Below are positions 34,237-45,291 of a stretch of 64,000 nucleotides of DNA, piece by piece. A program made the position numbers and the translations under genes. Location: the NCBI GenBank assembly GCA_032622095.1, contig CP136061.1, positions 84,728,324-84,792,323 on the forward strand, read 5' to 3'. The notes beneath the pieces were generated by a model. It saw nothing but the letters and a program-made list of their open reading frames with translations, made no database searches and was not told the DNA's origin. The stretch's first letter is position 1, and each line of letters begins with the position of its first letter. Origin of the DNA: Siphonodentalium dalli. Its lineage: Eukaryota; Mollusca; Scaphopoda; Gadilida; Siphonodentaliidae.

Positions 34237-35445
34237 TTCTTATGACACGAGTTACGCCCAGGATCTGTGGTGGGAATCTGTGGTGTATTTTACTCGATTT
34301 ACCTAACAAAGCAGTACATGATGCTATATACGTCGGAAAGAGTGACATCTTATGGTCAGAATGGTGTATAATAATCTAACTTTAATGTTAAATTACACAT
34401 AGAATATTCCGGTTGATTGCCACAAACATCGTTGTTTTTTCTGTTTGTTTACTTAACTGAAAGCCGAACTCAGGTTCCGAAGAACTTCGGCATTGTCCGG
34501 TGTTTGTTCTGAGTATTCTAGTTTCCGTTTCTATATATAGCGCGGGGTTTTCCGAACAAAATGGTGAAAACCGATCGCCGCAAAGTCCAGTTTCCAATGT
34601 GCTTTGAGAACAATTCCCGCACTAAAAACTTAATGACATAATGGAGGATCAGAAAGGTAGTTTTGTTGACAATTTTCGCAAGCAACTTGTCAAAATTGGA
34701 GCAAATTAGAACTCTTGTGTCTGACTTGCCATGCGTGTGATTTTCATCCATGTGCATTTTGACTTTTGTGTTGATAAAATAATCGGAGAACCGAATCACA
34801 CTGTTTCGAAATATAGTTCTTCCGTTTTAGTGGGACTTTTCAAACTTAAGGTTAAAAATTTATACAAATTTTGTTTGATTTTTTGTCTGATTAACAAGAG
34901 CAGTATATTGCTCTGTTCGCTTAGTATATATCTTAATTTCGCTGAAGTCCACCAAATGTGGGAAATGTAGCACCATATTATTTATTCTAATGCTCGTTGT
35001 GTTTACACTGTTTTAAACTTTGAGAGGGTTGTAATTCCCCGTAATTTATTTAATGTATTACATTTATATCTCCAATGTTTAATTAATCTATTTATTTTTT
35101 ATTTATTGACACACATAATTACGATTACAATGGAGAATTCATCGTAATTTGCGTTGTCAGTCGAAAATCTACGGAATATTTTCAACGGAAAATGCCGAAC
35201 ACAGTTCGCGAGGTCAACTGAGTTCGCATACTTTAAAAAATTTGTAAACATTGCGGTAAATGTCTCTTTTCGCATTAAATTACCACTTTCAATTCACAAC
35301 TGATGTTGGTTTCAGATCAAATAGCATGTCTTCTGCGGAAAATATCCGTTTATTGTCGCAATTGTGATATTTTATTTCATATAATTGTGGTTTTATTTGA
35401 GCGGGTCACTAACGCTTAAGTCGTGTCATAGGAATGCATGTGCCT
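34237..35445. mobile_element. Possible DNA transposon abutting the satellite
   Basis: CTTCTTATGACACGAGTTA near 34230-34250 is matched in inverted orientation by TAAGTCGTGTCATAGGA at 35419-35435. This suggests terminal inverted repeats of about 17 nt with a few mismatches. The interval starts exactly where the last satellite unit is truncated. No clear target duplication and no transposase were recognised. The inside has short inverted GCCGAA/TTCGGC motifs. Confidence 0.35.
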
Positions 35446-35449
35446 GGAA

Positions 35450-37400
35450 CTCGGACTCCATCCCAATATCTTAGCCGGCTTTAGTACGAGAAGACTTGGA
35501 CTAGGTTAGGGAGGAATAAATAATCTCTCTCTCTACTCAGGTGATGTCAACTCCGTAGATATCAAGTTATGTTTTGACAAACACGAGAGCGCGTTTCGAC
35601 AAACATGAAAGCCTGTTTGGACGATCCCTTGTGACATCAACACAGTTGAAAAAACAATGTCATTGTTGTGACTATTGTTATCAAAGTATGAATTATAGAC
35701 ATGTTAATGCTATAAAGAGCGTTTGATTTTTTATTTATAATTTTGCAAAGAAAACAATTTACCTTGATATAAGATTTGTCTTATATGTAGTTAATAGTCA
35801 ATAATATGGTAATAAGTAAATAAATAATATATAACAGTATTTTACGTTATGAAAAGTGTAATGTGATCGTGTTTAAACGGGTACTGTCCGTCAATTTCTA
35901 TAAATCTAATATCGATAATATATAGAAAAATAAGTAATTTGAGTCGCGGATGTACATGTTCAGGTTAACAGGCTCTCTTAAAATCAAAGATAATAACAGG
36001 GTCGAGATCTCTTAAAAATCAATGTTAATATATAAAGAGCGTTTAATTTGATATTTAAAATTTTGCAAAGAACATTTTAGAATATTAATTCTTACATGCC
36101 GTATAATTGATATGGTAACTTAGTCCGCAGGACTGATCGATATCGAGCGACTAAGACTAGGTGAACCACCACATGATCAACTTGAAAGCCGTGAGAGCGC
36201 TCAAAAACAAGCTACACAAGCTGTGTTGACTTCGACAGCGGGAAGGAGAGCATGGTGGATTTCCTGGACATCGTTGGCCATTCCATTAGATTCAAGTGAT
36301 TTGTTATGTACTATTTTTATTATTTATTGTTGTTCCATGTATAATATTCGTTGAAACAAATCTGATTTTACCAAACTAGTACTTAGTTAAAATTAGTTTA
36401 CACTAAACACAAGCTTACAGTTTCGTTGATTCTACCACCTCCCCCACCCCCGCCCGCCACGAATTTTACGAATGTGGGTACTCCAACATCTGGAAGATGT
36501 ACTCCAACAAAACTGGAAGATGATAAAACATTGGTCATAGTCACGCTTTTAACGAAGCAACGAGCGAACGAGTTAAACAGTCCTGCAATGTTTGTCCGAC
36601 TTAAGTTATATACTGATGTCGGAATGGCATATTTCTTAATGTTATTGATATACAATCACCCCGACCCCACTCCCGCGTTTTAGCTCCATCATAATCAACT
36701 ATTCGTTCAACAAACTGAGAGTTTCAGTGGCACCATAGTAGCAAAGCCTATGCTGCAGACTAGAATTATCGATTGACTATCATAATATTTTTAATATTAT
36801 ATCATAACTTCAGTGTTTACTATCCTATTTCTCCGGCTGATGGGTCAAACCGTAAAGAAATTGTAATATAAATCACAATTTGCTATTAATATGAAAGTAT
36901 TGAGTCCAAATTTGTAAGATAAAAGTTTAACTACAGATTACATAGTCTATCACGCAATCTTACATAACGCGATTGACAGCAGCCACGCTGAGAACAATGG
37001 TATATACTGCATCGCGCAACGTAATTACCAGTAATTCTGCTATACTAGCTGCTGTAGGATAATTGGTACCCGGGGGTATGAATGAGTCCAGATTGTAGAG
37101 GCACTGTCCACGTCATGTCCCTCATATAATCACCACCAAACTTAATATTTAAAAATCATTTCAATTATTTAAAAACTAAAAAAAATAAAAACATGGCTGC
37201 TGGCAGCCATCTTGGATTTATCAAAGAAATGTTTTGAAAATTTACAGGCATGATAAGATCACTTCCATAGGGTAGCTATCGAATTTGAACATTCCTTCTT
37301 TTTTATCATTCTATTGACTGCTCAGCATAAAACTATTATCATGCACCTCCCAAAGTTGAGCTACAGTGTCATTGACACTTTCATCAACAAAAGCTTCGGT
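35450..37400. other. No convincing gene; weak open stretch
   Basis: Mostly AT-rich. Near 35712-35760 and 36030-36080 a phrase (TATAAAGAGCGTTT... AATTTTGCAAAGAA) is directly repeated. A GC-richer stretch at about 36125-36350 stays open in one frame for some 70 codons before a stop, but I recognise no domain. Nothing else is supported. Confidence 0.35.
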
Positions 37401-37496
37401 GATATTTTGCACATTTCCTTCCAAGAGTTATTCATCCTTGTTCAAGTAAAAGTTGCAGTATATATAGGGATATTTATGCAACCAGTAAATCAGTTA

Positions 37497-37720
37497 TTTT
37501 AACCATCAATCAATGATTTCAACCATCAGTCAATGAGTTTAACCATCAGTCTATGAGTTTAACCATCAGTCAATGATTTTAACAACCAGTCAATGAGTTT
37601 AACCATTAGTCAATGATTTTAACAATTAGTCAATTATTTCAACCATCAGTCAATGATTTTAACAATCAGTCAATAATTTTAACAATCAGTCAATGAGTTT
37701 AACCATCAGTTAATGATTTT
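37497..37720 (+). repeat. 20-bp tandem array, copy 1 left part
   Basis: The unit is close to TCAATGATTTTAACCATCAG with frequent AGTTT/ATTTC variants. It is interrupted at 37721 by a TTAA-type element and resumes at 38239. Confidence 0.9.
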
Positions 37721-37721
37721 A

Positions 37722-38238
37722 GCTCTTTCAACACCACAGCCCGCTTTAGCGGGCATGATGTAATTTACGTTCACCACCGCTGCCCGCTTTAGCAGGCAGA
37801 GAATAATTTTTCGGGAATAACAGGCAATAATGCCATGTCTACGGGGATATGCTAATGATTGTATTGGTTGGCGACTTAGATTTCATTTGGGTCATATTCT
37901 GTATCAATACTAAATCATTGTTGAACACGCAGACCTGACAAATCCGGCCACAATGAGATGTTCCCGGCCTAAATATAGACGTGTATGACGTCACAATTAC
38001 TATTTGGGGTTTCAATGGGTTTTCCCAAAAAGGTGTGGTGTTTTTAATCAAATGCACATGAAAGGTGACCAGGGCGGGGGGGGGGGGGAAGATAAACTAG
38101 GGGAAGATAAACTAGGTAAAACCAGTTTATCTCCCCCCCCCTCCCCCCAGGGGGGGGGGGAAGATCCGCAGGGGGGGAGATGTCGTAGCACACCGGTGTC
38201 CTGGATAATTTACCTCTGTAAATTCGGTTGCGAAAGAG
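37722..38238. mobile_element. TTAA-type element inserted within the 20-bp array
   Basis: It starts GCTCTTTCAACACC after TTTA and ends GGTTGCGAAAGAG before TTAA (38239-38242). The ends are short imperfect inverted repeats like those at 23322 and 25299. Near the left end AGCCCGCTTTAGCGGGC is an internal palindrome. The right-end sequence reappears in duplication copy 2 at 48636-48681, so insertion preceded the duplication. Confidence 0.65.
38074..38182. repeat. Alternating poly-G / poly-C tracts
   Basis: Runs of 10-15 G at about 38075-38088, 38151-38160 and 38171-38177 alternate with C runs at 38133-38148. GATAAACTAG is repeated and its complement precedes the C run. Hairpin or G-quadruplex formation is plausible, and this type of sequence is also prone to assembly errors. 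Confidence 0.8.
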
Positions 38239-38697
38239 TTAACCGTTGAATAATCAATGGTTGTAACAATCAGTCAATAATTTTATCCTTTGAATAATCA
38301 ATGATTTTAACAATCAGTAAATGATTTTAAACGTTGAATAATCAATGATTTTAACCATCAATCAAATGATTTTAACCGTTGAATAATCAGTGATTTTAAC
38401 CATCAATCAATGATTTTAACCATAAGTCAATGATTTTATCTGTTGAATAATCAATTATTTTAACCATTGAATAATCAATTATTTTAACCATTGAATAATC
38501 ATTGATTTCATCCATCAGTCAAAGATTTTAACCTTCAATCAATGATTTTAACCAACAGTCATTGATTTTATCTATCAATCAGTGATTTTAACCGTTGAAT
38601 AAGCAATGATTTTAACCATCAGTCAATTATTTCAACCATCAGTCAATGATTTTAACCGTTGAATAATCAATGATTTTAACCATCAGTCAATGTAAAT
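38239..38697 (+). repeat. 20-bp tandem array, copy 1 right part
   Basis: It continues TCAATGATTTTAACCATCAG units, many with a TTGAATAATCAATGATTTTA variant (longer unit including GTTGAATAA). It ends at the conserved block before module exon 6. Confidence 0.9.
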
Positions 38698-38882
38698 AGA
38701 ACAAATATAAATGTGTGATATCAGGATTGGCTAATACAAGACAAGCTTATAATAGGCCAAAGAATTTGAAGATATCTCAAAGGTAATGATTAACAACACT
38801 TGTTAGAAAGACATTAGATGTGAACAGCAGCCACACTGGTGACTCTAGTTTATGTATGTCACTAGATTGTTATTTATTACAG

Positions 38883-39017
38883 GGCATCCTTTTGGTCCGG
38901 GCTGTACAACATCAACTGGTGAAGACTCTTGTGTCTCTGGGCTGCAATGTCTGGGTGGATCTTGCAAATGTTCAAATTATCAGAACAACTACTGGACGAA
39001 TGCTGCCTGTGTAACTC
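38883..39017 (+). CDS. Module exon 6: six-cysteine EB/EGF-like domain
   Basis: The acceptor is TTATTTATTACAG|G and the donor is GTAACTC|GTGAGT. The 135-nt exon is phase 1 at both ends, with 44 whole codons. Cysteines lie at residues 7, 16, 22, 27, 29 and 42, and the exon starts HPFGPGC. The aromatic pair before the last cysteine is YWTNAAC, so the usual glycine is Asn. It is nearly identical to module exon 9, including flanking introns, as part of the segmental duplication. Confidence 0.8.
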
Positions 39018-39411
39018 GTGAGTAATCTTGTCCCTTGTATTTATTGATGGTGTGTGGATGCCATGAGGTTAGCTATCTGTAATAAATCAACTTGCACTAC
39101 TCCATTACCCTGCATGACGAGATCAGCTCAAGGTAAGAATGTCATGGATTCTAGTTAGCTTAATGACTCTCGCATTTGACTTACAACAGGTCGATTTCTA
39201 ATGAGTCTGCCTAAAAAAACCTATATTAAATAGTGAATTAATTTACATAAGTGAAACAACTAGATATGATTCTGGTCAATTGCTCACTAGCTGGCGTTCG
39301 TACTTTCTGTGTTGAGTGATTTAGTTGCATTGTGTAATTAACCTTCTATACTGTAGACAAATACAACTGATGCTAACACTTATCCAACCAACCATCATTT
39401 GTTTTGATGAC

Positions 39412-40923
39412 AGAATAATTAACAAGTGCAAATGCACAAAGAAGGGTTACAACTCCAAAGATTGATATATCTTAGGCAAGAGCCTGACGCGTTTCTTCGC
39501 TAGAGTGAGTCATCGGAGGCAATGAATGGCCGTGTGGCTTATATACCCTACCCCAGGAGTGACGTCATCTCCTGCTCCGTGATTGGTCAGATATATCGAT
39601 TGTTTCCAATTGGTTGAAAGGTAGACCGCCGTCAAGTGTAGACCGCCAGGGTTGAACTCGGGGGTCAAAGTAGACCGCAGAGTAGACCGCCAATTGTGTA
39701 GATCGCCAGGTCGACGGCGGCGGTTGGTGGTCTACCCCAATGGTAGACCGCCAGCGATTTTTGTAGACCGCCAGGTCGGCGGTCTACCTCGGTAGGTAGA
39801 CTGCCAATGTTGTTGGTAGACCGCCAGGGTGGCGGTCTACATCAAAAGTAGACCGCCAGCGATTTGTGTAGACAGCCAGGTCTGATGGGTCATTTTAGAT
39901 AATATGGTGACCAGTACGGAGCTTGTGCTGGAGATGCATGTAGTTTGGGTATGTTGAACGAGCAAATAAACCAGTGAAATATGATTAATGAATTTAATCA
40001 CTTTCTGAAAAATCACTATCGAAATGGCGTGAGAGCCGACTGGCTTTGTTGACGACCCAGTCGCTTGCATGTCCGAAGCATTTGTCACATCTTGGGCAAA
40101 AGACGGCCATATTTCTAAGTGAAATTATGTGCTAATTCCCTTCTCAATAATTGTTGCTATATGGGTCCCTTTATGACGTTTGAAGTTGACGTCTAAGGGG
40201 TGGTTTATCGCCTGTGGGACTGTTGGCTTAACATTAATAAGAAAGACAAAATATTTTAACTAATACACAATAAACAATCTATTTCTAGAAATCTTTCTTA
40301 TTCATCCCGAATGGTTGAAGCGTTAATTATTCTGTTACTCACCTCTCCAAAGATTGTGATGGCTAACAACCTTATATCCACAGAATCGAGCGTCAGCATG
40401 CCTAGTGAATCCAGTTCACTATTCAGCTTGACCGATAAAGACTCCGCCACAACAGTTGTGCGTCAGACAGATTCACGAAAAATGAACATTAGTGGGGTGT
40501 TTCCACGACAGAAGATAACGGACCAAAACGTCCCAGAAAATATGATCTCAAAATCAGAGACATCGTTGTCCGCTACTTAAAGTGTCCCACAGGTGCAGAA
40601 AACTTTTTTCTGATCCACCCTTACTGGCCCATAGAACAAATCCCAACTTGAAGGATATTCTGGTCAGAGCAAGGATCCCTAACCAATCACAGGTTTGTGG
40701 GACCTTCATAAAAGGACACCATAGTAGCTGACCACTTCCGTATAACAAAACACCCAGTCAACTTAAAATACCAAGTTATATATGTCCTGAAAACTGACCC
40801 AGAGACATATTCCTCATATATGAAGAGGAAATCAGTGGAGATCAACTGGATGTACCGACTGAGAACGCTTCAACCATTCGGGATGAATAAGAAAGAATTC
40901 TAGAAATAGATTGTTTATTATGT
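39412..40923 (+). mobile_element. Degraded Penelope-like retroelement insertion, 1512 bp
   Basis: The insertion is flanked by a 15-bp direct repeat ATTTGTTTTGATGAC (39397-39411 and 40924-40938). The matching position in duplication copy 2 (about 50087-50100) is unoccupied. At 40642-40725 a plus-strand frame reads PNLKDILVRARIP, then a CGTF motif. The NLKDILVRA phrase is typical of the region after the reverse transcriptase in Penelope-like GIY-YIG elements (recalled, not searched). The frame has stops before and after. Inverted arms of about 55 nt (40262-40317 and 40868-40923) lie within it, the right arm ending at the insertion boundary. The product is non-functional here. Confidence 0.6.
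39621..39877. repeat. Cluster of GTAGACCGCC motifs
   Basis: About 14 copies or near copies of the decamer GTAGACCGCC lie in 257 bp, most on the plus strand (39621, 39638, 39682, 39743, 39763, 39816, 39848) and some inverted as GGCGGTCTAC (39778, 39831) or one-mismatch variants (39670, 39698, 39726, 39796, 39868). Spacing is irregular (about 10-44 bases), unlike a simple tandem repeat. The cluster lies inside the retroelement insertion. Confidence 0.85.
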
Positions 40924-40984
40924 ATTTGTTTTGATGACGTTACCATAAAACATAAAGCTATATTTATAATGGAGACAATATATG

Positions 40985-42310
40985 TTTCATTGTGTAGACC
41001 TCATGAATGGTGCTGAATGGGTGTGATGTTCAGTTCATTATGTAGACCTCATGAATGGTGCTGAATGGGTGTGATGTTCAGTTCATTTTGTAGACCTCAT
41101 GAATGGTGCTGAATGGGTGTGATGTTCAGTTCATTTTGTAGACCTCGTGAATGGTGCTGAATGGGTGTGATGTTCAGTTCATTGTGTAGACCTCGTGAAT
41201 GGTAATGAATGGGTGTGATGTTCAGTTCATTGTGTAGACCTCATGAATGGTGCTGAATGGGTGTGATGTTCAGTTCATTGTGTAGACCTCATGAATGGTG
41301 CTGAATGGGTGTGATGTTCAGTTCATTGTGTAGACCTCATGAATGGTGCTGAATGGGTGTGATGTTCAGTTCATTGTGTAGACCTCATGAATGGTGCTGA
41401 ATGGGTGTGATGTTCAGTTCATTGTGTAGACCTCATGAATGGTGCTGAATGGGTGTGATGTTCAGTTCATTGTGTAGACCTCATGAATGGTGCTGAATGG
41501 GTGTGATGTTCAGTTCATTATGTAGACCTCGTGAATGGTGCTGAATGGGTGTGATGTTCAGTTCATTATGTAGACCTCGTGAATGGTGCTGAATGGGTGT
41601 GATGTTCAGTTCATTATGTAGGCCTCATGAATGGTGCTGAATGGGTGTGATGTTCAGTTCATTTTGTAGACCTCGTGAATGGTGCTGAATGGGTGTGATG
41701 TTCAGTTCATTATGTAGACCTCATGAATGGTGCTGAATGGGTGTGATGTTCAGTTCATTATGTAGACCTCGTGAATGGTGCTGAATGGGTGTGATGTTCA
41801 GTTCATTTTGTAGACCTCGTGAATGGTGCTGAATGGGTGTGATGTTCAGTTCATCGTGTAGACCTCGTGAATGGTGCTGAATGGGTGTGATGTTCAGTTC
41901 ATTATGTAGGCCTGTCGTGAATGGTGCTGAATGGATGTGATGTTCAGTTCATTATGTAGACCTCGTGAATGGTGCTGAATGGGTGTGATGTTCAGTTCAT
42001 TATGTAGACCTCGTGAATGGTGCTGAATGGATGAGATGTTCAGTTCATTATGTAGGCCTGTCGTGAATGGTGCTGAATGGATGTGATGTTCAGTTCATCA
42101 TGTAGACTTGTCATGAATGGTTCTGAATGGATGTGATGTTCAGTTCATGATTGGTATAATTATAATGGAGACAATATATGTTTCATTATGTAGACCTGTC
42201 ATGAATGGTGCTGAATGGACGTGATTTCAGTTCATGATTGCTATAATTATAATGGAGACAATATATGTTTTAATATGTAGACCTGTCATGAATGGTGCTG
42301 AATGGATGTG
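40985..42310 (+). repeat. 48-bp satellite, duplication copy 1
   Basis: Roughly 27 units of TTCATTATGTAGACCTCATG plus AATGGTGCTGAATGGGTGTG plus ATGTTCAG (48 bp). A CTCGTG variant alternates with CTCATG in patches, and the last units shift to the 50-bp CTGTCATG form seen in copy 2. Flank phrase TATAATGGAGACAATATATG is repeated at 40968, 42157 and 42250, marking a duplicated edge. Confidence 0.95.
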
Positions 42311-42526
42311 ATTCATGATTACTGAGATATAATGAAAAGTTATTTTAGCACAATTAAATATCATCTGGTATGCCGAAGATAAAAGATGGTCTTTAAGCTG
42401 TGTCTGTGATATGCATATCATTATCACCATCGATCAACACACACAATAGTTACTTTATGCAGTAGTTCAATTGTCACAAACCTGGAATTGCTCATTGTAG
42501 TCTTTATTATCCATAATGCTTTCCAG

Positions 42527-42661
42527 GAAAAAATGTGAATGCTGGTTGTCAAAGAGCCCCCGAGAACTCATGTATGGTTGGACTTACTTGCGTCACTGGA
42601 AGTAATACCTGTACCTGTAATGACGGTAACCTATACTGGACTGGATCAGCTTGTGAAGATA
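42527..42661 (+). CDS. Module exon 7: six-cysteine EB/EGF-like domain
   Basis: The acceptor is AATGCTTTCCAG|G and the donor is GAAGATA|GTGAGT. The 135-nt exon is phase 1 at both ends, with 44 whole codons. Cysteines lie at residues 7, 15, 21, 28, 30 and 42, with the tail LYWTGSAC. The start KNVNAGC is the most divergent of the series. The VGLTCVTGSNTCTC core resembles module exon 2 more than the others. It is placed directly after the satellite array, within the block that should be duplicated beyond the window's right edge. Confidence 0.75.
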
Positions 42662-42767
42662 GTGAGTTCCTAATTAACAGATACATTGTGACACGATAGA
42701 GGCTACATTTTTTGTTGAAACTTTCATATCAATCACAACTAACATTAGAGATCCTGGGAATCACAAT

Positions 42768-43275
42768 CTTTTCGTCTAATCTAACCTCGAATCAGGGGAA
42801 GGATTTCACATCGAATCGAACCTCAACTCGAACCACCTTAATCAAAAGTTCAGTGACTATAACAATATGATTTTGTCGCCGGCGATTATAGAAGACATAA
42901 CAAGTAATTTAATCTTTTATCGTGGCTTTTCACTGTAATATTTTGGCTGAATGTACTGGAATATTTTACTGTTAAATGGAATCAGAAGGAGGTATTGTCA
43001 GTACATTAAATGAAAAGATTTTCAGGGATTAACGCAGAGAATTGGATGTTTAACTTTAGCACTTGGCATATCATGCATTGGTGCAGAGGGAGACGCCGTA
43101 AAGTATGCCTAGAGGTCAAGGGTTGAGGAGTCTAGAATGGTGTATACCCTCATGTTTGGTACAATATACATACTGGGGAAGGTTTGATAATTGATCAGAT
43201 CTTAGCGATAATTTCAAATCGAATCAAATCTTTTTTTGTAATTACACATTGAATCGAATCTCGAGCGTTTGCAGG
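42768..43275. mobile_element. Degraded copy of the hAT-like family
   Basis: CTCGAATCAGGGGAAGGATT and CACATCGAATCGAACCTC (42786-42830) and, at the other end, AAATCGAATCAAATC and CATTGAATCGAATCTCGAG (43218-43264) have the spacing and orientation of the subterminal repeats of the 884-bp element. Terminal repeats have decayed. Confidence 0.55.
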
Positions 43276-43276
43276 A

Positions 43277-43466
43277 GCCTGAAATATTGCAAAAACCATA
43301 TGCCAATGCATTCTCTTTTATATCAGAGTCTCCCATAGGACCTTGTAAGCCAGTGCATTCTCTTATATATGCAAGGCTCCCTATAGGAGACTATCATATA
43401 TAAGAGGATGCACCGGCACAGGATCTTTAATGCTGCACCAGAGCGGCTCCTGTCATGAAAGGGTTA
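43277..43466. mobile_element. TTAA-type MITE with two hairpins
   Basis: It contains two TTATAT(ATG/CAG) hairpins (43312-43345 and 43355-43415) and ends CTCCTGTCATGAAAGGGTTA, the same end as the MITE at 6750-6921. The left end is not clear. It is the only copy of the 5-8 kb family found in the right half of the window. Confidence 0.55.
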
Positions 43467-43735
43467 GATAACACTCCTGTATGGAGCCTCACATGGACCC
43501 AAGCAGACGACAGTTAACAGTGCATTGGTCTCTCTGTCTGGGGCTCCATAAAGGGTTATATAACACTTCCATATGGAGCCTCACATGGACCCAAGCAGAC
43601 GACAGTTATCAGTGCATTAGTCTCTCTGTCTGGGGCTCCATAAAGGGTTATATAACACTTCCATATGGAGCCTCACATGGACCCAAGCAGACGACAGTTA
43701 TCAGTGCATTAGTCTCTCTGTCTTGGGCTCCGACT
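43464..43735. repeat. Three tandem 91-bp units
   Basis: AGGGTTATATAACACTTCCA, TATGGAGCCTCACATGGACC and CAAGCAGACGACAGTTATCA recur three times at about 91-bp spacing. An open frame across them follows the repeat because one unit is close to, but not a multiple of, three; I see no protein evidence. Confidence 0.9.
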
Positions 43736-44350
43736 TAGAGTGATATCAACACACTGGCATGAATTCACCACCCAACTGGACTATTGAGTCTCCCCAAGAA
43801 CAAGTGGCTTGGTCAGATAAAGTGGTGTGTGAATAGCAGTCATACACTATTCAAATCTCATGCGAAGTTGTGACCCTTGCGCAAGATCACTCGTACTATG
43901 ACACCCTAGTTGTACATAGATGGGTAATAGGCATGTTTGGCAAGCTTAACTTAGTGCGGAGGTATGAGTATGAATGTGTACATGTCTCACCGCTCTAGTG
44001 AAGCACCTGTAAAATGGCGCGGCTCAACAACTGATGTAATGACATAATAATTCAAGCACTTATCAGCTTGTGTGATCATCTATATAAAAACTATCAATTA
44101 TTGTCCCCCCAAATTGTTTTCTGTCAAAATGAAATGCTCTCTAAATTAGGCTGACCTCGATTTAGGTCGACATTCCAAAATTTAAGAATGGAAACAAGTC
44201 AATCCTGAAAATAGACCTACTAGGCATATCTGTTTTTAGATCGCTTTTAATGAGCAAAACTATGATATGACATAAGGAATCCGAATATTTGTTGAACATG
44301 CCACTAAATATCGCTTTTGGTGGGGGTTAAGTTTTTGCCCCATATTTGCG

Positions 44351-44680
44351 CTACTATACCATATTTCTATCAGACTGACTCTGTTCAGTTGAACATTCTA
44401 AGCCGGCCTGGCAAACCTGGGGTCTCTAGTTGTATCTTTATCCAGAGTTAGACGAATGGACCAGTATATATCACCATTACATTTTTAAACATAATTAAGA
44501 TAATAGACATTATTTTGACCTAGACATTTACATGATGAATAGCGAAGACAAAAATCACAGTTACTGTCTGCAGTGGTGTTTGTTTTTATCCTTATTGCTG
44601 TGACTTTTGTCTTCGCTACTCATCATATAAATGTTTATGTCAAAATAACAGAGTCAGTCTGATAGAAATATCCAAAATAC
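44351..44680. repeat. Interrupted palindrome
   Basis: Inner arms GACATTTACATGATGAATAG plus CGAAGACAAAAATCACAG and their inverse (44581-44640) surround a loop of about 45 nt. Outer arms TTTCTATCAGACTGACTCTG (44364) and CAGAGTCAGTCTGATAGAAA (44649) match perfectly, but on the left roughly 120 nt of unrelated sequence separates outer from inner arm. This looks like a fold-back element later interrupted by an insertion. Confidence 0.75.
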
Positions 44681-45162
44681 CAAACTGGTACCTCATGCTT
44701 TCAATTTTCTATTGGAAATTTACAGCTTAAGAATATATCCCCGATATGGTTGTAAATTTTGCCACTGATGCTGAGTGTTGGCTATATATATATAGATCAA
44801 AATCTTAACAATTTTACCAAAAATATATAAATATTTAACTTTTAATCAAAACAGGCTAATTTCAGATTATTGCACACGAAATACTGTTTTGAAAATAAAA
44901 CTACCAGAACAGTTTCAGCCTATTTTCACTCTGAAACTTGCAACTGATTTGCCAATCATGCAAATTGTTGTGATGACGCCCGCCTTGTCAGCACATCCCT
45001 GATCAAGATAGTGATTAAAATCAGCTCTAGATAAAGCGATATAGACAGGTGAAAATCAGCTGAAAGGAAGACCGCCACAGTCTGGAGGCTGAGTGTTAGC
45101 TAGGGATATTGAAGTTTTCACATTTCTTTTTAGCACCTCTCTTTACTTTTATTTATCTCCAG

Positions 45163-45291
45163 AGAAGAGTGTGACAGAGACATGTAGTACATCAGCACCA
45201 GAGAACCCGTGCCAGGGAGCCATGACTTGTGTTGGTGGTCGATGTTTTTGTACGAGTGACAAATACTGGGATGGAACTAACTGCTTGCCTC
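45163..45291 (+). CDS. Module exon 8: six-cysteine EB/EGF-like domain
   Basis: The acceptor is TTTATCTCCAG|A and the donor is TGCCTC|GTGAGT. The 129-nt exon is phase 1 at both ends, with 42 whole codons. Cysteines lie at residues 7, 16, 22, 27, 29 and 40, with the tail KYWDGTNCLP. An overlapping second AG two bases later would shift the frame, so the first AG is preferred. It is most similar to module exon 4 in its start and its CLP end. Confidence 0.75.

Larger units (their letters stand above)
37405..42310 (+). repeat. Segmental duplication, copy 1
   Basis: This interval matches 47205 onward in order: GTTATTCATCCTTGTTCAAG leader, 20-bp repeat array, the TTAA element remnant, a 180-bp conserved pre-exon block (GGATTGGCTAATACAAGACA), the exon, and the post-exon satellite. 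Copy 1 also carries a 1.5-kb retroelement insertion absent from copy 2. Starts are about 9.8 kb apart, so the duplicated block should include module exons 6, 7 and 8. Confidence 0.85.

Noticed and set aside
36398-36683. Overlapping 85-codon frames on both strands with Pro/Gly runs
   Set aside because: The Pro and Gly runs come from a C-rich tract; neither frame shows a family motif or splice partner.
37497-37720. CRISPR-like array of 20-bp repeats
   Set aside because: Repeats are head to tail with no unique spacers, in a eukaryotic intron; this is a minisatellite.
39480-39520. Hammerhead-ribozyme-like core on the minus strand (CGATGA ... GAAACGCGTC) in the Penelope-like insertion
   Set aside because: Penelope-like elements can carry hammerheads, but here the CTGATGA core has a substitution and the sequence between the core and GAAA does not form a helix II, so I do not annotate a ribozyme.
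43481-43738. 85-codon frame over MEPHMDPS-like repeats
   Set aside because: It follows three tandem 91-bp DNA units whose frame changes between units; it is a repeat by-product.
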